From NCBI GenBank assembly GCA_934155005.1, contig CAKPGR010000002.1, positions 33,568-97,567 of the forward strand: 64,000 nt of DNA. Reading direction: 5' to 3'. The translations under genes and the position numbers were made by a program. The notes below the pieces were generated by a model, which saw nothing but the letters and a program-made list of their open reading frames with translations, searched no databases and was not told where the DNA came from. Origin of the DNA: an uncultured Bacilli bacterium (GTDB lineage: Bacteria > Bacillota_I > Bacilli_A > RF39 > UBA660). The stretch's first letter is position 1, and every line of letters starts with the position of its first letter. Of this stretch, positions 17,319 to 26,334 are shown one piece after another.

Positions 17319-17337
17319 CAAAGCTATTTAACTTTGT
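17319..17337 (-). terminator. Terminator of the diguanylate cyclase gene
   Basis: Stem ACAAAG / CTTTGT with an 8-base loop and a T run, overlapping the stop codon. Confidence 0.75.
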
Positions 17338-18400
17338 TAATACATATTTTATTACGTCCATTTGCTTTAGCATAATATAGATTATCATCAGCATGTTTAA
17401 TCATACTATCAATATCTTTAAAATCTTTAAGTGCTGCTACACCACCACTTATAGTAATTTGTCTATTATCAGACTCGATTTTAACATTATTCATTATTTT
17501 CTTCCTGATCTTCTCAGCTAATGCATATGCAGTTGAACTTGTAGTATTAGGCAAAATAAGTAAAAATTCTTCTCCTCCATAGCGTGTTAAAATATCATTA
17601 TATCTAAGACAAGAATTAATAGTCACAGCAATTTGTTTTAAAATAGCATCTCCCACTTGATGTCCATATGAATCATTTATTTTTTTAAAATAGTCTATAT
17701 CAAACATAACAATAGATAAAGTTTCACTATTTTTTAATTCATTCAATTTTTGATCCATATATTTTCTGTTCCAAATTCCAGTAAGTGAATCTATAACAGA
17801 AATTTGATTTAAATATTTATTTAATTTTTGTAATTCTGATCTTTGTCGTTCATTTAATCGTAATATTGCAAAAAAACATAACCCTAATGATATACTCATC
17901 AAAAATAATGACATCATATTTTCTATCATAAACATTTGATGATCAATGTTAAAATTATTATTCAAAAAATCTATTATCATAACAAGTGAATAAATTACAA
18001 TCTCTAAGGTTAAGCAAAATATTTTCTCACCATTAGAAAAGTGTATTAATATAAATGTTAAAATTATTGATGGTAAAAAATAATAATAGACACAATAATC
18101 AAATCCACCACCATAGAGATAAAAAATCGATAAATATATAATATTCACAATCAACATAAAAATTTGACATTTTTGAATTTTCTTTTTTATGTTAATGTAT
18201 AAGAAAAAGGAAAAATTTATTAATATATATATTAAAGAAAAAATCGTATATTTAATATTTTGCACTAAAAAATAATGTGAAAATAAATCAAAAAAAGCAA
18301 AACCACATATAGCAAGGGATATGGAATTAAAAACTTTAATATTCATTTCTCTGTCAAATCCAAATTTTTCGTTAATTTTCTTTTCAACTTGTTTTAACAT
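17324..18400 (-). CDS. Membrane diguanylate cyclase (GGDEF domain)
   Basis: 358 residues: about six membrane helices (20-180) and a GGDEF domain (about 200-358). The catalytic motif is GGEEF at 275-279 and the inhibitory I-site RxxD is present as RYND (266-269), five residues before it, so product inhibition is expected. DSLTGIWNRKYMDQKL and FDIDYFKKINDSYGHQVGD are typical. It makes cyclic di-GMP from two GTP. No EAL or PilZ protein is seen in this window. c-di-GMP often controls pili and surface proteins, which is of note given the prepilin-like proteins here. Confidence 0.92.
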   Translation of the reverse strand: MLKQVEKKINEKFGFDREMNIKVFNSISLAICGFAFFDLFSHYFLVQNIKYTIFSLIYILINFSFFLYINIKKKIQKCQIFMLIVNIIYLSIFYLYGGGFDYCVYYYFLPSIILTFILIHFSNGEKIFCLTLEIVIYSLVMIIDFLNNNFNIDHQMFMIENMMSLFLMSISLGLCFFAILRLNERQRSELQKLNKYLNQISVIDSLTGIWNRKYMDQKLNELKNSETLSIVMFDIDYFKKINDSYGHQVGDAILKQIAVTINSCLRYNDILTRYGGEEFLLILPNTTSSTAYALAEKIRKKIMNNVKIESDNRQITISGGVAALKDFKDIDSMIKHADDNLYYAKANGRNKICINKVK

Positions 18401-18555
18401 ATTTATAATTCCTTTCTCATTTTAATAATTTTATCACTATTTTATAATATGACCTTTTACTAAAAATATTATTAGTATCCTATATTAAAAAGATTTAAAA
18501 ATTCTTAATTGTTGTTCTTTTTTTTAAGAAAATTTCAAATCTATTTATATCTAAA

Positions 18556-18632
18556 TGGCGTCCTCGATGTGATTTGAACACACGACCTATCGCTTAGGAG
18601 GCGATTGCTCTATCCAACTGAGCTACGAAGAC
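18556..18632 (-). tRNA. tRNA-Arg (anticodon CCT)
   Basis: 77 bases with an encoded CCA. Acceptor GTCTTCG pairs with CGAGGAC; D arm GCTCAGTTGGATAGAGC; anticodon stem ATCGC/GCGAT with loop CTCCTAA; T arm with GTTCAAATC. Reads AGG codons. Confidence 0.97.
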
Positions 18633-18651
18633 ATAAATAAATTATATCATA

Positions 18652-18681
18652 AAAAAAAAGGAATGTTAAATCCTTTTTAAT
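18652..18681 (-). terminator. Terminator of the fur-type/rubrerythrin operon
   Basis: Stem AAAGGA / TCCTTT with a 7-base loop followed by nine T on the minus strand, overlapping the rubrerythrin stop. Confidence 0.8.
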
Positions 18682-19216
18682 AATTATTAGCTTTTCTTTC
18701 AAAGTAACTTTGTGGATGATTACATACTGGACATACCTCAGGAGCATATTTACCAACTACAATATGTCCGCAGTTACGACAAATCCAAATACATTCATCA
18801 TCATTTGAAAATACTACTTTATCATTTATATTTTTTAACAATTTTCTATATCTTTCTTCATGATGTTTTTCTATTTTTCCAACTTCTTCAAATAAATAAG
18901 CAATATGATCAAAACCTTCTTCTTTTGCTATTTTAGCAAAATTATCATACATATCAGTCCATTCATAGTTTTCACCATTTGCAGCATCTTCTAAATTATC
19001 TACTGTTGAAGGAACATTACCATCATGTAATAACTTAAACCACATTTTAGCATGTTCTTTTTCATTGTTTGCTGTTTCTTCAAAAATAGCAGCAATTTGT
19101 TCATAACCATCTTTTTTAGCTTTACTAGCGTAATAAGTATATTTATTTCTAGCTTGACTTTCACCAGCAAAAGCTGTCATTAAGTTTTGTTCTGTTTTAC
19201 TTCCTTTTAATTCCAT
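18677..19216 (-). CDS. rbr: Rubrerythrin
   Basis: Non-haem di-iron peroxidase (179 residues) that reduces hydrogen peroxide in anaerobes. Ferritin-like four-helix domain with metal ligands in NEKEHAKMW and [11 protein letters not shown], and a C-terminal rubredoxin-like iron site CRNCG...CPVC (about 145-163). It lies 3 bases downstream of a Fur-family regulator and shares its operator. Indicates an anaerobe facing oxidative stress. Confidence 0.95.
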   Translation of the reverse strand: MELKGSKTEQNLMTAFAGESQARNKYTYYASKAKKDGYEQIAAIFEETANNEKEHAKMWFKLLHDGNVPSTVDNLEDAANGENYEWTDMYDNFAKIAKEEGFDHIAYLFEEVGKIEKHHEERYRKLLKNINDKVVFSNDDECIWICRNCGHIVVGKYAPEVCPVCNHPQSYFERKANNY

Positions 19217-19219
19217 TTA

Positions 19220-19597
19220 CTATACCTCTTTTCTTAAACATTCTTCACATAAACCTGTAAAAGTTATTTGGTAATCATTAACCTTATTTTTACCAAGTGA
19301 TATATTTATATTAATATCATCATATACATCAATAATTTTATGACATTTATCGCAAATAAAATGATAATGTTTTCCTCTTTTAGCATCATACCTATCTTTA
19401 TCATCGCTAGTTTTTATTTTTATTATTTTATTTTGTTCTAACAATAAATTTAAATTTCTATATACTGTCCCCAAACTTATATTAGGTAAAATTTCTTTTG
19501 CTTTATCATATATTTGAAATGCATTTAAATGATCATAAGAATTATTAATAATATTAAGTATTAATTCTTTTTGAATCGTATTTCTAATGTATATCAC
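19220..19597 (-). CDS. Fur-family regulator, PerR-like
   Basis: 125-residue metalloregulator. Winged helix (about 10-75) with LNAFQIYDKAKEILPNISLGTVYRNLNLL; dimerisation domain with HYHFICDKCHKIIDV and a C-terminal CEEC, giving two CxxC pairs for a structural zinc. Being cotranscribed with rubrerythrin makes PerR (peroxide sensing) the best guess over Fur or Zur. The first start in this frame is GTG 19597, but it is only about one base from AAGGA, so a start a few codons later is possible. Its own promoter contains a perfect palindrome, so autoregulation is likely. Confidence 0.88.
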   Translation of the reverse strand: MIYIRNTIQKELILNIINNSYDHLNAFQIYDKAKEILPNISLGTVYRNLNLLLEQNKIIKIKTSDDKDRYDAKRGKHYHFICDKCHKIIDVYDDININISLGKNKVNDYQITFTGLCEECLRKEV

Positions 19598-19600
19598 TTC

Positions 19601-19625
19601 CTTATTAGTAATGATTACTAATAAG
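19601..19625 (-). promoter_or_regulatory. Fur/PerR-type operator
   Basis: Perfect 12-1-12 palindrome, arms CTTATTAGTAAT / ATTACTAATAAG, immediately downstream of the -10 box and just before the regulator's start. Shape and AT-rich sequence resemble PerR/Fur boxes. Confidence 0.85.
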
Positions 19626-19654
19626 ATTATATCATATTAATATAACATAGTAAA
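19626..19654 (-). promoter_or_regulatory. Promoter of the regulator-rubrerythrin operon
   Basis: TTTACT (19649-19654), 17-base spacer and TATAAT (19626-19631) on the minus strand; the palindrome operator covers the transcription start. Confidence 0.75.
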
Positions 19655-19692
19655 TATGATAATAATAATTTTATCATTAAACATTATATAGC

Positions 19693-19717
19693 AAAAAATA
19701 TTCAAAAATGAATATTT
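19693..19717 (-). terminator. Terminator of family member 2
   Basis: Inverted repeat AAAATATTC / GAATATTTT around AAAAAT, with flanking A and T runs, directly after the stop codon. Confidence 0.75.
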
Positions 19718-20712
19718 TATTTTATTATTGATTTTGATATTGTTATTACTGGGCGAATACCATTATCAGCACTACTAACAGCATGGTCGACTAAATTACC
19801 AAACCTATTCACATTCCATGTACTATATGAAACACTTATATTTGCATTACTTGTCCAATATCCTCCTGTGCCTTGATCGGCATTATTTAAGCAACCATAA
19901 TTCTTACAATCGCTTCTTGTTCTATCATATAGCCATCCATAATTACTTCTTTTACTTGTATCACTTTTATTATTACTTCCAAAATAGAACCATGGTTGTC
20001 CTGTTTTACTTGAATCCCAGTTTGTATTTCCTGATATCTTAGCGACTTCATTTGCAGTTATTAATCTAGCAGCATTTTTCCAAGCTTTTGTATCATTTTC
20101 AAGCTCTCTCGCTACTTCCTTCATTTCACTATTATTTCCACTTGAATTCCAAGCTACACGAGCTGTTGTATTATGGTCTAATATTAAGTTTACTGAACTA
20201 TTTCCTTCTTCATCATTAAATGTATACCATTTCATACATCCGCTCTTTGTTCCTGTTTTACTATCAGATTCACTTTCACTACATTTTTCTCCTGTTGTTG
20301 GATTATAGTATATAGCTGTTCCATTTTCATATTTCTTTTTAACACTCGATTTTATTGCTTTTCCATTTGTTACTATATAGTTATCAAATGTTAAATCATA
20401 TCTTGTTACATTACCTTTACTTATTACTACAACTCCGTTACTTGGAGTACTTCCTTTTATAGTTATTCCAAGATTTTTTAATTCTTCTACTGAATAAGCT
20501 CTATCTTTAAACTTAGCTGCATTTGTATCAACTTCATTTATCATTATTTGTTTTTCTACAGCATCTATATAACCTAGAGCTGATGATTCTGCTGCTCCTT
20601 TCTTAGCTTTTTCTATTACTCCTAATATTGTTGGAGTTGCGATTAATGCGATTATTGCTAGTATTACTATTACTGCTAGTAGTTCTATTAGCGTAAAACC
20701 TTTTTTATTCAT
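19717..20712 (-). CDS. Prepilin-type lectin-like variable surface protein (family member 2)
   Basis: 331 residues. Type IV prepilin leader MNKKG|FTLIELLAVIVILAII with the G|F cleavage site, Glu at +5 and a long hydrophobic helix (about 6-28), then a pilin-like alpha segment (KKGAAESSALGYIDAVEKQIM) and GVVVISKGNVTRYDLTFDNYIV. From about 125 the lectin-type module begins (YENGTAIYYNPTTGEKC ... MKWYTFNDEEG ... WLYDRTRSDC ... GYWTS...GIRPVIT). Residues 294-320 are the hypervariable stretch. The leader implies processing by a prepilin peptidase and insertion in, or use of, a pilus/type II-like machine not encoded here. AAAGGA precedes the ATG; the poly-G leader is upstream. Confidence 0.85.
   Translation of the reverse strand: MNKKGFTLIELLAVIVILAIIALIATPTILGVIEKAKKGAAESSALGYIDAVEKQIMINEVDTNAAKFKDRAYSVEELKNLGITIKGSTPSNGVVVISKGNVTRYDLTFDNYIVTNGKAIKSSVKKKYENGTAIYYNPTTGEKCSESESDSKTGTKSGCMKWYTFNDEEGNSSVNLILDHNTTARVAWNSSGNNSEMKEVARELENDTKAWKNAARLITANEVAKISGNTNWDSSKTGQPWFYFGSNNKSDTSKRSNYGWLYDRTRSDCKNYGCLNNADQGTGGYWTSNANISVSYSTWNVNRFGNLVDHAVSSADNGIRPVITISKSIIK
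19753..19833 (-). other. Putative DGR variable region in family member 2
   Basis: Codons 294-320. Variable codons GTT, TAT, AGT, AAT, AAT, TTT, AAT, GTC, GAC, CAT, GCT, AGT, GCT, GAT, AAT all end in T or C. Framework codons GTG, AGG, GGT, GTT and CGC CCA match other members. Confidence 0.6.
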
Positions 20713-20735
20713 TCTATCATTCCTTTCAAAACATT

Positions 20736-20848
20736 AAAAAAAGAGGGTTTTTTACCCCCCCCCCGACTTTGAAATTTTTTTATCTCTCAGTCAATATTAT
20801 TATTTTGTTTTACATACTTATTTTAACAAATTAATTTTATTTTGGCAA
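20736..20848 (-). promoter_or_regulatory. Poly-G leader and promoter, copy B
   Basis: TTGCCA (20843-20848), 17 bases, TAAAAT (20820-20825), then AAGTATGTAAAACAAAA, TAATATTGACTGAGAGAT, TTTCAAAGTC, 10 G (C at 20755-20764), TAAAAAACCCTC and a T7 tract; GAAAGGA follows before the ATG. The region from TTGTTAAAAT to the G run is almost identical in copies B, C and F, and copy E differs at a few positions. The -10-distal promoter half reaches into the YerB terminator region. Confidence 0.85.
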
Positions 20849-20854
20849 TATATC

Positions 20855-21907
20855 TTATTCTGTTATTGATGGAGTTTGATTAATTGGCTCTATTTGAATA
20901 AATGTATTACCATCATTTACCTTAATTTCATTACCATCATTATATTTATAAATTGTTTTACTACTTCTTGAATCTTTTTGCCAAGTTATAGGTCTAGCAT
21001 ATCCATTAGTTATATAATATCCAGAACCACTTCCTACATTATTCAAAGATTGTCTTCCGTATGAATCAATATTATAATTTTCAACTTTAATGATAATTAT
21101 ATTTTTATAATGATATTGTAATCCTGTAATATAATCTTTATGTTCTATTCCATTTGCATACCTTAAATAATATTTATTAGTAGCATCATATACATATGAA
21201 GAAGTCATATAATTTGAATACGGAATGACAACATTATTAGCAACCATACTATCTTCATTTTCGTTTATATTAACTTCTTTACTACTATAATTAAATAATA
21301 ATTCTTGTTTTACATTTTTACTTTTATAATCTGTTCTATAATTTTTTGAAGAAATAGCATTATTAATTTTTTCCATATTAGTTACTGCTTTATGTTCATA
21401 ACTAACAGGTAATTTTAAATCTCTCCAAAAAGCATCATCATAAAGACCATTTATATTATTAACGCCTAATGCTGACATATCACTTTGTGCTTGTGGACTC
21501 CAACCATAATGAACATATATAGCGTCATTTTCAAGAGCATAATCTAAAAAATAATGTCTACTACTTCTAACAGAACCTATTCTTTCTGTTGTTTGATCTT
21601 TAAAAACAGCCATCAATCTAGTAATACCACCTTCAACAATAATTTCATATGTAACAAAAGCATCTTGAAGTCCTGAATGATATGGTCTTGCCTGATTATG
21701 GTTATTTATCATAACCGCTACTGGTCTTTTAGTAGAAGATAAATCTACAATTTGAAGTGTTGGTTCTTTTTTTGTTGTTTTTTTAATTTCATCTATTACA
21801 TCTTTATTATCTAGATTAAAAAGAAAGTATGCACCTATTAAAGCTAAAACTAATAAAAGAAATAAAACAAATATTTTTTTCTTCTTTTTATTTTTCCTCT
21901 TTTTCAT
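20855..21907 (-). CDS. YerB-like protein (DUF3048), membrane-anchored
   Basis: 350 residues with a very basic N-terminus (MKKRKNKKKKK) and one membrane helix (about 12-30); no lipobox cysteine, unlike the YerB lipoprotein. The body matches DUF3048: VDLSSTKRPVAVMINNHNQARPYHSGLQDAFVTYEIIVEGGITRLMAVF, RIGSVRSSRHYFLDYA, YVHYGWSPQAQ, and a C-terminal copy ending NVGSGSGYYITNGYARPITWQK. Predicted outside the cytoplasm. The function of the family is not known. The poly-G leader of family member 2 starts right after its stop. Confidence 0.85.
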   Translation of the reverse strand: MKKRKNKKKKKIFVLFLLLVLALIGAYFLFNLDNKDVIDEIKKTTKKEPTLQIVDLSSTKRPVAVMINNHNQARPYHSGLQDAFVTYEIIVEGGITRLMAVFKDQTTERIGSVRSSRHYFLDYALENDAIYVHYGWSPQAQSDMSALGVNNINGLYDDAFWRDLKLPVSYEHKAVTNMEKINNAISSKNYRTDYKSKNVKQELLFNYSSKEVNINENEDSMVANNVVIPYSNYMTSSYVYDATNKYYLRYANGIEHKDYITGLQYHYKNIIIIKVENYNIDSYGRQSLNNVGSGSGYYITNGYARPITWQKDSRSSKTIYKYNDGNEIKVNDGNTFIQIEPINQTPSITE

Positions 21908-21942
21908 GAAATCACCTCTTGTTAACTTAATTATAACAAAAA

Positions 21943-21969
21943 AAAGAATAATTAAAAACTTATTCTTTA
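21943..21969 (-). terminator. Terminator after the rhomboid gene
   Basis: Stem AAAGAATAA / TTATTCTTT with an A/T loop and a T run on the minus strand, just below the rhomboid stop and above the YerB promoter region. Confidence 0.8.
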
Positions 21970-21982
21970 TATTATATGTAAA

Positions 21983-23107
21983 TTAAATGAAAACTAAATA
22001 GGATAAGAATAATATTAATAATATAGAAATTATTAATCCATTTATTTTTTCTGATTTAGTTGTTTTATATTTAACACCCATCGCCATAGAAATAAATATT
22101 CCTCCTATAAGTCCACCTATATGAGCAGCATTATCTATATTAGGAAACATAAATCCTATAAATAAGTTAGCTAATATTAAAGGAATTATTTGTTTTGTTA
22201 AAACACTGCCTAAATACAAACGATAATTATATCCAAAATATAAAAGAGAACCCATAAGACCAAATATAGCGCCACTAGCTCCTAACGAATAACTTCCGCT
22301 TGGTAAAAAAACTAAGGAAGTTAAACTAGCAACTATACCACTTATTAAATAAATAATTAAATATTTACATTTACCATAAAAGCTTTCAATTTGTGCTCCA
22401 ATTATATATAATGCATACATATTAAAAAGTAAATGAAATATATCATAATGAGTAAAAAAGGAAGTAAATATTCTATAATACTCATGATTGTTTATTAAAA
22501 TCATTTGATTAGCGAAAGCAATATCAATGTGACACATTATAAATATTAAGACATTTATAACAATTAAAGCATATGTTATATACGGTTTTTTAACTTTAAA
22601 AACTTCCTCTGCTTTAATAGAGTCTTCTTTATTTTTATTTCCAATCTCTGATGTTATTTTAGAAAAAAGTTCCAATCCTTTTTCCTTAAAATTAGTCTTT
22701 TTAGAAATAGTTGGAAAGTTATTTAAAATAAAATCATATTTTTTTAAATCATTTAAATTATTAACCTTGGCACAATCGACATTTTCACAATGTAAATAAT
22801 TATCAATATTTACATTGTCTCCTAAATTTATAAATAAACTAAGTGTATTCATATTAATTGATAAAGTTTTTTTCTTTATTTGTTTCATAATTTGTTTAGT
22901 TCTAAACAAATCAAAATCTAATTGTTCATTATTGTGAATGTAGTTAGAGACAATTCTAACAATTTGATAATCGCTATTTAAATTTTCTAACCAAATTTCA
23001 TCCTTAGCACCATGAAGTACAATAGGACTATAACCCATCTCAGTTATAAAATAATGAAGAAGTTTCATAACTAATTCGTCATTTTTATTTATTATTATTT
23101 CTTCCAT
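21983..23107 (-). CDS. Rhomboid-family intramembrane serine protease
   Basis: 374 residues: a soluble N-terminal domain (about 1-170) and six or seven membrane helices. Catalytic Ser278 in GASGAIFG, His329 in AAHIGG, and Asn229 (HLLFNMYAL) of the oxyanion site are all present, so activity is expected. It cleaves transmembrane proteins within the bilayer. Layout resembles Bacillus YqgP/GluP, whose long N-terminal domain is also cytosolic. Separate from neighbours. The substrates are unknown; single-pass anchored proteins such as the surface family here would be candidates, which is inference. Confidence 0.93.
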   Translation of the reverse strand: MEEIIINKNDELVMKLLHYFITEMGYSPIVLHGAKDEIWLENLNSDYQIVRIVSNYIHNNEQLDFDLFRTKQIMKQIKKKTLSINMNTLSLFINLGDNVNIDNYLHCENVDCAKVNNLNDLKKYDFILNNFPTISKKTNFKEKGLELFSKITSEIGNKNKEDSIKAEEVFKVKKPYITYALIVINVLIFIMCHIDIAFANQMILINNHEYYRIFTSFFTHYDIFHLLFNMYALYIIGAQIESFYGKCKYLIIYLISGIVASLTSLVFLPSGSYSLGASGAIFGLMGSLLYFGYNYRLYLGSVLTKQIIPLILANLFIGFMFPNIDNAAHIGGLIGGIFISMAMGVKYKTTKSEKINGLIISILLILFLSYLVFI

Positions 23108-23171
23108 AAAGCCTCCTTCGATGTAATATTATTATAAAACAGAACATATTATAAAGTAAAGGGGTGGGAAT

Positions 23172-23624
23172 GTGAAAAATATTCTCAAATTCATTTTAAT
23201 TTTACTTCCATGGTTTTTAAGTAGTCTATTTTTTAATAATAATGATTTCTACCAAACTTTAAATTTACCATTTTTTGCATTAAAAGATTATATGTATGGT
23301 ATTGTTTGGACTACGTTATATATTCTAATTGGTATATCTATTTACATAATTTATAAAAATTATAAATTTAGAGAAATTAAAAATTATAACTTAACTTTAC
23401 TTTCTAATTACATTTTTAATCAATTGTATACTTTTATCTTTTTTAGATTACAAAATTTATTTTTAGCTTTTGTTGATACATTACTTATTTTTTTAACTTC
23501 TCTATATCTTTATAAGGAAACAAAAGAATTAGATAATAAAGCTAGTAAATTTTTAATACCTTATATTATTTTTAGCTTGTTTGCTTTTATATTAAGTATA
23601 ACAATATATTTTATGAACTTATAA
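23172..23624 (+). CDS. TspO/MBR-family membrane protein
   Basis: 150 residues, five hydrophobic helices, starting with GTG at 23172 behind GGGGTGGGAAT; the overlapping ATG two bases earlier reads straight into a stop. Matches TspO: N-terminal P-W-x-L, YGIVWTTLYILIGISIYI for the conserved VWxxLYxLMG region, then the NxxF and 'LFLAFVDTLLIFLTSLYLYKE' helices. TspO proteins bind porphyrins and affect tetrapyrrole or stress responses. Divergent from YqgP-like gene and overlapping the deacetylase 3' end by 14 bases. Confidence 0.8.
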   Translation: MKNILKFILILLPWFLSSLFFNNNDFYQTLNLPFFALKDYMYGIVWTTLYILIGISIYIIYKNYKFREIKNYNLTLLSNYIFNQLYTFIFFRLQNLFLAFVDTLLIFLTSLYLYKETKELDNKASKFLIPYIIFSLFAFILSITIYFMNL

Positions 23625-24870
23625 TATTAATAAATGTATTTAGCGTAATAGAGCTTTGAATAGGATATCTTGGTATAGCGTATTTATTAGAATTTCTAGT
23701 TGCTTTTCTACTACCACCAGCAAAAGCAACTTTAAAACCCGCTTGTTTTACAAGACTCATTGTTCTTTCATCGTAGGCATAAAAAGGATAACAAAAAGCT
23801 TTTTTACTTCCCGTTATAGAAATCGATTTATTTAAATCTTCTATAATAGCCTCATTATTTGAGCAAAGCATTTGAGCACCACGACTAACACCACTGCATT
23901 TTCCTTCTGTATGCATATCGTTAGTATGACTTTCAACATCTAAATAACTTGATTTATAATTACTTATATCCCACCAACCAGTTATCAAAAATAATGTAGC
24001 ATGAATTTGATACTTTTCTAGTAGAGGAATTAATTTGTTACCGTTATGAAACCCTGTTCCCATCGCACCATCATCAATTGTTAATAAAACAGATTTATCC
24101 GGAATTTCTATTTCTCCATACATCCATTTTACAAATTCATCCATTGTTAAAGTTTTATAATTATTTTCTTTTAAATATTTTAATTGTTCTTCAAATTTAA
24201 CAGTACTTAAACAAATTCCTTGATTGCAATTTTCTCCTTCACCAAAGAAAAAATGATAATTAAGTACAGCAACTCCTTTTTTTGAATTAATTATAGGTCT
24301 TTCTTTTACTTCAACTTTTCTTTTGATAGTATTTTCATTACCACTTGTATCTTTAACACTATAAACAAATTCATACACTCCTACTTTATTAACATCTAAA
24401 TTATTTGTTACCTTAATTTTATCTGTTATATCACCATCATAATTATCAGTTGCCTTAGCGCCTAAATCGTTATATGTATTTCCAACATAAATAGAAATAT
24501 TTTCATCACCATTTAAAGTTATTTCTGGCTTAATATCATCTATCACTTTTACATTTCTTTTTATAATTTTAATTTTATTTTTATATTTTACTTTATATTC
24601 TACTATATAATTACCTATTTTTTTATTATTAATATTACTATTTATTTTTGTTAATGTAGTAATATCTTTATTTCTAAAAGTTACTTTAACACCATTTTCT
24701 TTATATTCTTCATTTAATTTTATTGTTATAGTTTTATTCCCTTTTAAATTCATTACAATTGGACTTTTATAATCTAAATAAACTGTATTATAAATTAATA
24801 ATATAAGAAATAATACTAAAATAATAATACCAATAATTATTATTTTTTTATGTTCTTTTATAAATTTCAT
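23611..24870 (-). CDS. Polysaccharide deacetylase with Ig-like N-terminal domains
   Basis: 419 residues: signal-anchor helix (about 10-28), two Ig-like/DUF5011-type repeats (about 40-110 and 115-190; the second has LGAKATDNYDGDITDKI...VGVYEFVYSVKDTSGN), then a NodB-homology domain. Metal and catalytic residues: D266/D267 in TIDDG, H315 and H320 in DVESHTNDMH. Likely N-deacetylates cell-wall peptidoglycan or another surface polysaccharide. Family 4 carbohydrate esterase. The 3' end overlaps the opposing TspO gene by 14 bases. Followed on the minus strand by rluD upstream, 12 bases away, so possibly one operon with lspA-rluD. Confidence 0.9.
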   Translation of the reverse strand: MKFIKEHKKIIIIGIIILVLFLILLIYNTVYLDYKSPIVMNLKGNKTITIKLNEEYKENGVKVTFRNKDITTLTKINSNINNKKIGNYIVEYKVKYKNKIKIIKRNVKVIDDIKPEITLNGDENISIYVGNTYNDLGAKATDNYDGDITDKIKVTNNLDVNKVGVYEFVYSVKDTSGNENTIKRKVEVKERPIINSKKGVAVLNYHFFFGEGENCNQGICLSTVKFEEQLKYLKENNYKTLTMDEFVKWMYGEIEIPDKSVLLTIDDGAMGTGFHNGNKLIPLLEKYQIHATLFLITGWWDISNYKSSYLDVESHTNDMHTEGKCSGVSRGAQMLCSNNEAIIEDLNKSISITGSKKAFCYPFYAYDERTMSLVKQAGFKVAFAGGSRKATRNSNKYAIPRYPIQSSITLNTFINIISS

Positions 24871-24881
24871 ATTTTCCCCTT

Positions 24882-25772
24882 TTATTTATCTATTAATGTC
24901 AAAATATTTTTAAAACATTTTGGTAGTTCAGATGTAAATTCCATATATTCACCTGTTCTTGGATGCTTAAATCCAAGTGTTGCAGCATGTAAACATTGTC
25001 CTGAATTATCTATTATTTTTCTTTTGCCATAAACAGGATCATTAACTACTGGATGATTTATATAATTCATATGTACCCTAATTTGATGAGTTCTACCTGT
25101 TTCTAATTTAAGTTCAATTAAAGTTGTATCTTTATATCTTTCTAATACTTTAAAGTGCGTTATAGCATTTTTAGCATTTATATCTGTTACAGCCATTTTT
25201 TTTCTATCCTTAGAATCTCTTCCTATAGGAGCATCAATTGTACCTGTATCTTCTTTTATAACTCCCCAAACTAAAGCAATATATTTTCTTGTTGTTTCTT
25301 TTTTTTCTAGTTCTCGCGCTAATATCTCATGAGCCTTATTATTCTTAGCAACCATTAAAAGACCTGTTGTATAAGCATCTATTCTATGGACTATACCAGG
25401 TCTAAATTCTCCGTTTAAATTACTTAATTTAGAATGATATAAAAGACCATTTACTAATGTATGAGATTTATTACCGACAGCTGGGTGAACAACAACACCA
25501 TTTGCTTTATTTACAACTATTACATCATCATCTTCATATACAATATCTAAATCCATTTTTTCAGGTTCTAAATTCATTTCTTCTTCTTGATACTCCTCAG
25601 AATTAATAATGTCACCTTTTTTTAAAATATATCCACTTTTAGTTTTATTTTGATTTACTAAAACTTTATTTTCTTTAATCATTTTGCTTACCTTAGCACG
25701 GCTTATATTTAATTTATCCGTCAAATATTGATCAAGCCTTTTATTTATATCATCATCTATTTTAAATATCAT
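24882..25772 (-). CDS. rluD: 23S rRNA pseudouridine synthase RluD-family
   Basis: 296 residues. S4 RNA-binding domain (about 11-55) and pseudouridine synthase domain with catalytic D132 in HRIDAYTTG (HRLDxxTSG in most). Other motifs: VVVNKANGVVVHP and LKLETGRTHQIRVHM. Sits one base after lspA, the common lspA-rluD (ylyB) arrangement in Bacilli, and like ylyB is most probably of the RluD subfamily; exact target uridines are not readable. Confidence 0.93.
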   Translation of the reverse strand: MIFKIDDDINKRLDQYLTDKLNISRAKVSKMIKENKVLVNQNKTKSGYILKKGDIINSEEYQEEEMNLEPEKMDLDIVYEDDDVIVVNKANGVVVHPAVGNKSHTLVNGLLYHSKLSNLNGEFRPGIVHRIDAYTTGLLMVAKNNKAHEILARELEKKETTRKYIALVWGVIKEDTGTIDAPIGRDSKDRKKMAVTDINAKNAITHFKVLERYKDTTLIELKLETGRTHQIRVHMNYINHPVVNDPVYGKRKIIDNSGQCLHAATLGFKHPRTGEYMEFTSELPKCFKNILTLIDK

Positions 25773-25773
25773 T

Positions 25774-26217
25774 TTATTCCTCCTTTATAGTAAAAATTAA
25801 AAGTATACAACTTATTACTATACAAATATCAGCTATATTAAATATTGGAAAATTATAATTAAAAATAGTAAAATCTAAGTAATCTACCACATATCCTCTA
25901 ATTATTCTATCAATTAAATTTCCTATAATTCCACCTATCAATAAAGAATAATTAATAATATTTATTTTGTTTAAATTTTTATTTTTTACCAATAATTTGT
26001 AGATTATATAAATTGCTATTAGAGCAATAATAATTAATAAAAATCTACCACCACTTAAAATACTAAAAGCAGCACCAATATTTTTCACATATGTAATATT
26101 AAAAAAATCTTTTATAATAGTAATTGATGAATTTACAAGCATTTTACTTGAAATAATCATTTTTACTATTTGATCTAAAATTATTATAAATAAACTTATA
26201 GGTATAATTTTTTTCAA
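25774..26217 (-). CDS. lspA: Lipoprotein signal peptidase
   Basis: 147 residues with four membrane helices. Aspartyl protease motifs GNLIDRIIRGYVVDYLDF and FNIADICI carry the two catalytic aspartates; NIGAAFSIL is the conserved loop. It cleaves signal peptides from diacylglyceryl-modified prolipoproteins. Overlaps the rluD start region closely; AAAGGAG-like site at its start. Confidence 0.95.
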   Translation of the reverse strand: MKKIIPISLFIIILDQIVKMIISSKMLVNSSITIIKDFFNITYVKNIGAAFSILSGGRFLLIIIALIAIYIIYKLLVKNKNLNKINIINYSLLIGGIIGNLIDRIIRGYVVDYLDFTIFNYNFPIFNIADICIVISCILLIFTIKEE

Positions 26218-26283
26218 AAGACAATCACCTAGTCAATTATAACACTTTTAAAGCATTTTTTCTATACTAGTATTAAAATAAAA

Positions 26284-26301
26284 ATTACCAAATTAGGTAA
26301 T
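26284..26301 (-). terminator. Terminator of polC
   Basis: Stem ATTACC / GGTAAT with a 6-base loop followed by T-rich sequence, after the polC stop on the minus strand. Confidence 0.7.
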
Positions 26302-26334
26302 CTTTATTTTAAATTTTCTATTTCTTTTTTCAAG

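Noticed and set aside
17206..17394. Minus-strand frame of 62 codons overlapping the cyclase end
   Set aside because: Overlaps the cyclase in another frame with no ribosome site; at best a remnant, listed only as an orphan terminator.
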